Assembly: GCA_031283145.1 (NCBI GenBank) | Contig: JAITCJ010000136.1 | Coordinates: forward strand, 1 to 6,488 | Origin: Holophagales bacterium | Lineage (GTDB): Bacteria; Acidobacteriota; Holophagae; Holophagales; Holophagaceae | Length of the DNA stretch: 6,488 nt | Reading direction: 5' to 3' | Shown: one piece after another, positions 6,209 through 6,488 of the stretch | Numbering within the stretch: the first letter of the stretch is position 1 | Layout: each line of letters starts with the position of its first letter | Notes under the pieces: generated by a model | Told to the model about the DNA's origin: nothing | Seen by the model: only the letters and a program-made list of their open reading frames with translations | Databases searched by the model: none | Program-made: the position numbers and the translations under genes

Positions 6209-6236
6209 TTGAAAATTTACCCGCTATAGCTATAGA
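6209..6236 (+). promoter_or_regulatory. Possible sigma-70-type promoter of the STAS gene
   Basis: TTGAAA (6209-6214) and TATAGA (6231-6236) are separated by 16 bp, giving a start near 6243 and a leader of about 43 nt. An overlapping alternative, TTGATA (6203-6208) with TATAGC (6225-6230), also has 16 bp spacing. The -10 region falls inside the palindrome at 6224-6235, so a repressor binding there could block this promoter. It is a moderate match in AT-rich DNA. Confidence 0.4.
6224..6235. promoter_or_regulatory. 12-bp perfect palindrome in the divergent control region, possible operator
   Basis: CTATAGCTATAG is its own reverse complement. It overlaps the candidate -10 of the STAS gene and lies roughly 50-60 bp upstream of the predicted flgB transcription start. 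It could bind a dimeric regulator acting on either gene. No known regulator site is recognised. Confidence 0.35.
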
Positions 6237-6285
6237 GCCAATCCAATTATTCTGTTACACTATCAGATTATTGTTGAGGTGGTGT

Positions 6286-6488
6286 ATGAGGATGACAAAA
6301 AAAACTAATGGCGATGTCCTGATACTGTATCCGGAGGGGAAAATCACCTTTGGCGATGGCGACCAGGAGCTTGGAGAAGCTGTACGCACTGAGCTTGAAA
6401 GAGGCGTGCGCAAAATCGTTATTGATTTCTCTAAAGTCAGTTATTTAGACTCATCCGGTGTTGGTGAGCTGGTTGGATGTTATACATC
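6286..6488 (+). CDS. STAS-domain anti-sigma-factor antagonist (5' part; runs off the window)
   Basis: The 67 visible codons begin MRMTKKTNGDVLILYPEGKI and include VRKIVIDFSKVSYLDSSGVGELVG (41-64). The DSSG motif (55-58) with the preceding hydrophobic strand is the signature of STAS proteins such as SpoIIAA and RsbV, in which a serine of this motif is phosphorylated by a partner kinase/anti-sigma factor. When dephosphorylated, such proteins bind and neutralise the anti-sigma factor. The strand-helix-strand start is complete, but about a third or more of a typical ~110-residue protein is missing. The ATG at 6286 is chosen because GAGG lies 6 nt upstream; the ATG at 6292 is 12 nt away. It is transcribed away from the flagellar operon and shares its control region. 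Its target (sigma factor, phosphatase or another output) cannot be told from this window. Confidence 0.85.
   Translation, partial: MRMTKKTNGDVLILYPEGKITFGDGDQELGEAVRTELERGVRKIVIDFSKVSYLDSSGVGELVGCYT

Noticed and set aside
1..6488. A wholly new defence, mobile or metabolic system
   Set aside because: Every base outside 6134-6285 and two short gaps belongs to recognised flagellar genes or the STAS gene; there are no CRISPR-like repeats, transposase, integrase or toxin-antitoxin patterns.

Overview
This window is almost entirely one flagellar basal-body and export operon on the minus strand. In transcription order (right to left) it reads flgB, flgC, fliE, fliF, fliG, fliH, fliI. The gene at the left edge, fliI, lacks its last codons. 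At the right edge a divergently transcribed gene on the plus strand encodes the first 67 residues of a STAS-domain anti-sigma-factor antagonist. I see no rRNA or tRNA gene, CRISPR array, insertion sequence or phage gene.

The order flgBC-fliEFGHI occurs in many flagellated bacteria. A near-consensus sigma-54 element (-24/-12) lies ahead of flgB. Together with moderate GC content and the protein sequences, this suggests a Gram-negative bacterium, possibly of the Desulfovibrio/Desulfobacterota type. That assignment is an inference from gene order, promoter type and general resemblance; no search was possible.

Layout. Bases 1-1313 hold fliI (export ATPase), 1313-2188 fliH (ATPase regulator/stator), 2169-3176 fliG (rotor switch), 3173-4861 fliF (MS ring), 4902-5210 fliE (MS ring-rod junction), 5289-5711 flgC and 5711-6133 flgB (proximal rod). 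Bases 6134-6285 are the divergent control region: a sigma-54 promoter toward flgB, a weaker sigma-70-like promoter toward the STAS gene, and a 12-bp perfect palindrome. The STAS gene starts at 6286. Most gene junctions overlap by 1, 4 or 20 bases, which implies translational coupling. The two real gaps are flgC-fliE (78 bp) and fliE-fliF (40 bp).

The genes make a coherent early assembly module. FliF forms the membrane ring and FliG binds its cytoplasmic tail. FliH and FliI feed the export apparatus. FliE, FlgB and FlgC are the first exported rod parts.

The genes are ordinary; the unusual signals are in the nucleic acid. The best is a perfect 13-bp inverted repeat around the fliF translation start. 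It would fold the mRNA so that the Shine-Dalgarno sits in a 10-nt loop and the AUG lies in the stem. Next is a run of glycine codons at the end of fliG that also supplies two GGAGG ribosome-binding sites for fliH. I found no evidence of a wholly new protein system here.
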